Source: Ophiura sarsii (lineage: Eukaryota > Echinodermata > Ophiuroidea > Amphilepidida > Ophiuridae). From it: a stretch of DNA of 64,000 bases. Positions 60,522-64,000 of this stretch are shown here, piece by piece; the first letter of the stretch is position 1; each line of letters starts with the position of its first letter. Under the pieces are notes generated by a model, which was given only the letters and a program-made list of their open reading frames with translations, had not been told where the DNA came from and ran no database searches. Made by a program: the position numbers and the translations under genes. The stretch covers positions 50,634,639-50,698,638 of the forward strand of contig CM069455.1 of the NCBI GenBank assembly GCA_035610835.1, written 5' to 3'.

Positions 60522-63500
60522 GTCCAAGGATGAAAAACATAAATGAAGGGTAATCCAAATAATTAATGAGATGCCGTGCCACAATCTGCAACACTTGTGA
60601 AGCCACTTCCTTCGTACCATACCAGCAGCGGTAATCGTGGTATTCATAGATAAACAATAGCATCTCAGCTCCATACCAAGAATTTTCGCTAAATTACCCA
60701 AATGCATTACGCCATAATAAAATTAATAATACCTTGATAAATTAATATTCACATATTCGGGTTTGGTCGCCCTATTCAACGAGTACGGACAAGGTTAATT
60801 TTCTGTAAATACTTCTCTATTATCCAAACACAACATGAGAAGTCAGAGATTACACATAAGCACTTGACACTATAGAGAGACGCTCATAAAGAGCTCCAAT
60901 GTTTAAAGATGGTTTAGTTTAAATCACGCTGCTCTCTTTCGGAATCAATGTTCAATTTGTAACTGCGAGCATGCCCTTGTTAAGACTCGTCCATGTGACA
61001 CAATTTGCAATGCATACTCAAAATATTGGGTAACCACTTGGTAACAAACATTTTCCATTGTCCTTAATAGTCTTACCTATAAGGCCTGCGGTATGCGAGT
61101 ATACGTCCTGAACTAGAATGCTTTTGCCGAGTCCTTTCGAGTAGGAACATGTTGTCTGATAAATAGTTCTCCCATGTAGTAAACAATTGGTCCATGTGTC
61201 GCCAACATATTTAGACAATGTATTTACCATAAGGTGATGCCAATGAGCTTCATTGAGTCCACTGTTTCGGCTACTGATGCTAACATTTGTTCATTGAGGA
61301 TAGCCGTTTACCCGACCCGACTGACAGCGCCTCAGATGACGTATAATATATAACGGTATCTTTCAAAATTGAGCTGACTGCGGTATATCGAGAACGTAAG
61401 ACATAATACCTCCTCGGGTGTGCTTATTTCACTAGTATGAAACCATTGAATCCATCCTGCTATTGCAATGTATTGTACCGAAGCAAGATTTGCCTCGTGA
61501 AACCAGGAAGGCAATGTATGCCTACTTTGTATGGTGATGCCATCGACACTGATAGGTATACGGGTGATGAGCATTGCCCAAATGTTGTGCCGCAGGTCGG
61601 ATACCCCAAGCCAAAAACCTACAGGAGGAGAAACACGAGTAGGATGCCGAAGTATACATCATTCATGGCAGCCATTTCTTACTTCCAACTCCTGAAAATA
61701 AATAAAAATAGAACAGCAGAAGCAGATCCGGAATGTACATTCATAACCACAATTTTAATCAAAGCATATTAACTAGAAAGTGTCCCACCAAATTACTGAA
61801 TACCATTAGCCAACAAATGAGCCATTAATAATGCAAGTACAATTAAACCATGTATGTAGAAGTAACCCGGCTGGAAAGGCAGATTATCCTCCCGAGCATT
61901 TCCCCGATGATCGACTTAGCAGATTATCCTACCCATAATCATCTAACAATAGCAGTATGGAGATGAACATCCCACAACCAATACACGTCACCGTGATGAT
62001 ACACACACGGGCCGTCATGCAAACGCGCACGGATCAATGAACTATTAATGTATAGGAAGGTGCGGTAAATCAGACAAAGGATGTAAGGAGAGCATGACCC
62101 GAGTAGTCGGAACATTAGTCGAAATTATAAACCCAGTATTTATTATCGTATTAGTATTTAAACAAATGCCACTATAGCCATGCTAGCTGAAGGAACAACA
62201 AAAACCGTACCACCAGATCGTATCCCACTGGCTCGCGCAGATTACGGCAACAAGATATGGCAATGTGACCTGAAATGATGACCTTTGACCCACGATATAG
62301 ACTACGGTTCCAGTCACACCTGAAACCCATTATTGAGAACATAACACCAATTAATTTTAATGTTAATCTCACCCACGCCAGTTTGACCAAGTCCTAATTT
62401 ATTAACAAAATAAATATTTTACAAACGGACAAACAAGTTTAAATCTAGTTCACGCCAGTTGGACCGAACCCTAATTATTACCAATCAATCATTAATTTGA
62501 CATTATGAGCAAACACTTATAAAGATCCACCGTCACTCACCCGTCACTAAAGGCTAGCGCTTTGAACATATACAAAGAGAAAAACACGAAATGCATTTCA
62601 ACCATGGAATTAATGATGGGAAACAGGGCGGGTTTAATGCCACTTGTACTGTGAATAACACTGTGAAAGTACTGTGAAAAACAGTGGAGTCCCACAACAC
62701 GCGTCTGATTTAATGCCTCCATTTACTATGAAGAAAACCTGCACTCACGGCACGCATCGCTAAACAAACCAAGTACGCTAGCTCAATGCAATTGATGCAA
62801 CCGCGCGTAACAAACAGAGGATGAGGGGCGAGCTATCATCTAATTATTATATAATACCAAGCCGGTATAAAAAACCCTACAAAACAAATTATGCAAACAC
62901 ACCCCTGGTCAAAAACTTCAATTGACACATACCGATAATTATCTACCCTGCCACGACGAGCACCATTCAATCACAATGTACTATGATTAACCTATGAATG
63001 AAAGACCAATTGAAGGAATAAAACCGCGAGGGTTCCCACCAATCGAGTAACAAAAGCCCTACACTCAGTTGCAATGACATATTGACGTAACCTAATTTGA
63101 ACTGAATTGACCGCGTTCACGCCCTTTGTCAATGGAATGAGCCACGCCCGTATTAAAAACAGCATTCGTAAAGCAAATAACCTATAAATACATTGCATAA
63201 AATAGCAACAACAACGAAGAGCTTGATACGACGTTGCCATGGTTATTTCAGGTGAATCAATGAAAACATCCAATCAACGTGCTAGGTATTACTATTAGCC
63301 CCGGAATGAACCTGCCCACTAATCACCCCACTTGATAACACGGTGTCTACCCGCCGAAAAGACAAACCAAAAACATAATTTATGTTACCGTATTTAAATA
63401 CGCATTACTAAATAAACGACGCCTACAGATACATAAAAACCAACCACCATTTATATAGCGGCCTAAACCTCAATATAATATTAGTCATGATATAACAATT

Positions 63501-63766
63501 AATAACAATTTAACTATAAACTAAATTCTCACCGTTAATTGAGCCCTGATCTGCTCTGGCCTCCCGTGCCGAGAGTCACGTAAAGATAGACATTCCACCG
63601 CCGCTTGGATCAATTAAATCCCCATGCAAACTCACGGTATGAAACTGGTTGAAAACCCATTTTATGTCCAGGAACATACTGTTTACGATATTATCGGCAG
63701 TACATAGTTGTGAATAGATAGTATAGAAGGCAACAGAAGAAGCCACACACGCAAACGGGAAAATTC

Positions 63767-63996
63767 AATTTTTGATAAAGTGAGAAGAACCTCTCGCTTT
63801 GTAGACACGAAAGAATATGATTAAAAATATCAGATGAGGCGACCGTGAAAACAACAGGGGAGGGGCGTCAACAACCGGCGTTGCCACCCGGCGTAGGATT
63901 GGTCAACGATCCACCGGAAGTGCGAATCTGGACCCGACCATTCTAGCACAGGTGTTAAATGGAAATTCTTTTCGATGCCTCAATAATTTCTAATTA
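63767..63996. repeat. Detached end of an 890-bp unit
   Basis: Matches unit positions about 654-890 (for example 57694-57930), from AATTTTTGATAAAGTGAGAA to TTTCTAATTA, where similarity stops. Confidence 0.95.
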
Positions 63997-64000
63997 TGAT

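Larger units (their letters stand above)
59425..63766. other. 4.3-kb segment splitting the third 890-bp unit
   Basis: Low-GC sequence without a recognised gene. Open frames up to about 110 codons on both strands lack domains and codon-level signs of coding. It contains poly-C, poly-G and MITE pieces. Its ends show no obvious terminal repeats. Confidence 0.5.

Noticed and set aside
61437..61772. 111-codon plus-strand frame as a gene
   Set aside because: No recognisable domain, no homologous copy in the window, and a minus-strand frame of similar length overlaps it.

Overview
The window looks like repeat-rich nuclear DNA from a marine invertebrate, probably a deuterostome (echinoderm, hemichordate or amphioxus grade). 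The evidence is an intron-rich receptor gene built from SRCR, C-type lectin and EGF modules, several different LINEs, a Penelope-like element, and many TIR and fold-back elements, often with long poly-G tracts. The species cannot be fixed from sequence alone. No bacterial-style operons, CRISPR arrays or rRNA genes were seen.

One multi-exon gene on the + strand runs from about 3.2 kb to 48.2 kb. Its exons encode, in order: a two-exon SRCR domain (3200-3724), a three-exon C-type lectin domain (12064-20338), 24 complete calcium-binding EGF exons plus one 18-nt remnant (20851-38421), a GAIN domain with an intact GPS cleavage motif (39574-43965), and a seven-transmembrane domain with cytoplasmic tail (44704-48184). 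This is an adhesion-class GPCR. The 39 exons proposed here sum to 5648 nt. With the single base required from an unseen upstream exon, they form one open frame of 1882 codons plus a stop. The 5' end with the signal peptide is not identified and probably lies left of the window.

The most striking region is 21367-38060. It is a tandem array of nearly identical 2218-bp genomic units, each carrying three phase 1-1 cbEGF exons (types B, A1, A2) with their introns. Six units have exactly the same length, a seventh has lost 105 bp inside its B exon, and an eighth is partial. Because every exon is symmetric, any gain, loss or skipping of units keeps the receptor frame. Recombination or splicing could therefore change stalk length.

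Introns and flanks hold a dense transposon record. There is a decayed LINE with a PHD-like finger, AP endonuclease, reverse transcriptase and a 2A-like motif (5.1-8.7 kb). An RTE-type LINE (15.4-17.4 kb) is split by a palindromic element. A third LINE lies on the minus strand (17.4-19.2 kb). Many fold-back or TIR elements have TA, TTAA, TAA or near-8-bp target duplications. Downstream of the gene lie a duplicated tRNA-derived SINE-like unit (49.1-49.7 kb), minisatellites and a Harbinger-like MITE. A Penelope-like element (52.5-55.0 kb, minus) has its GIY-YIG domain split by a TTGGTTAA-rich transposon. Last come three tandem 890-bp units (57.0-59.4 kb), the third of which resumes 4.3 kb away at the right edge of the window.
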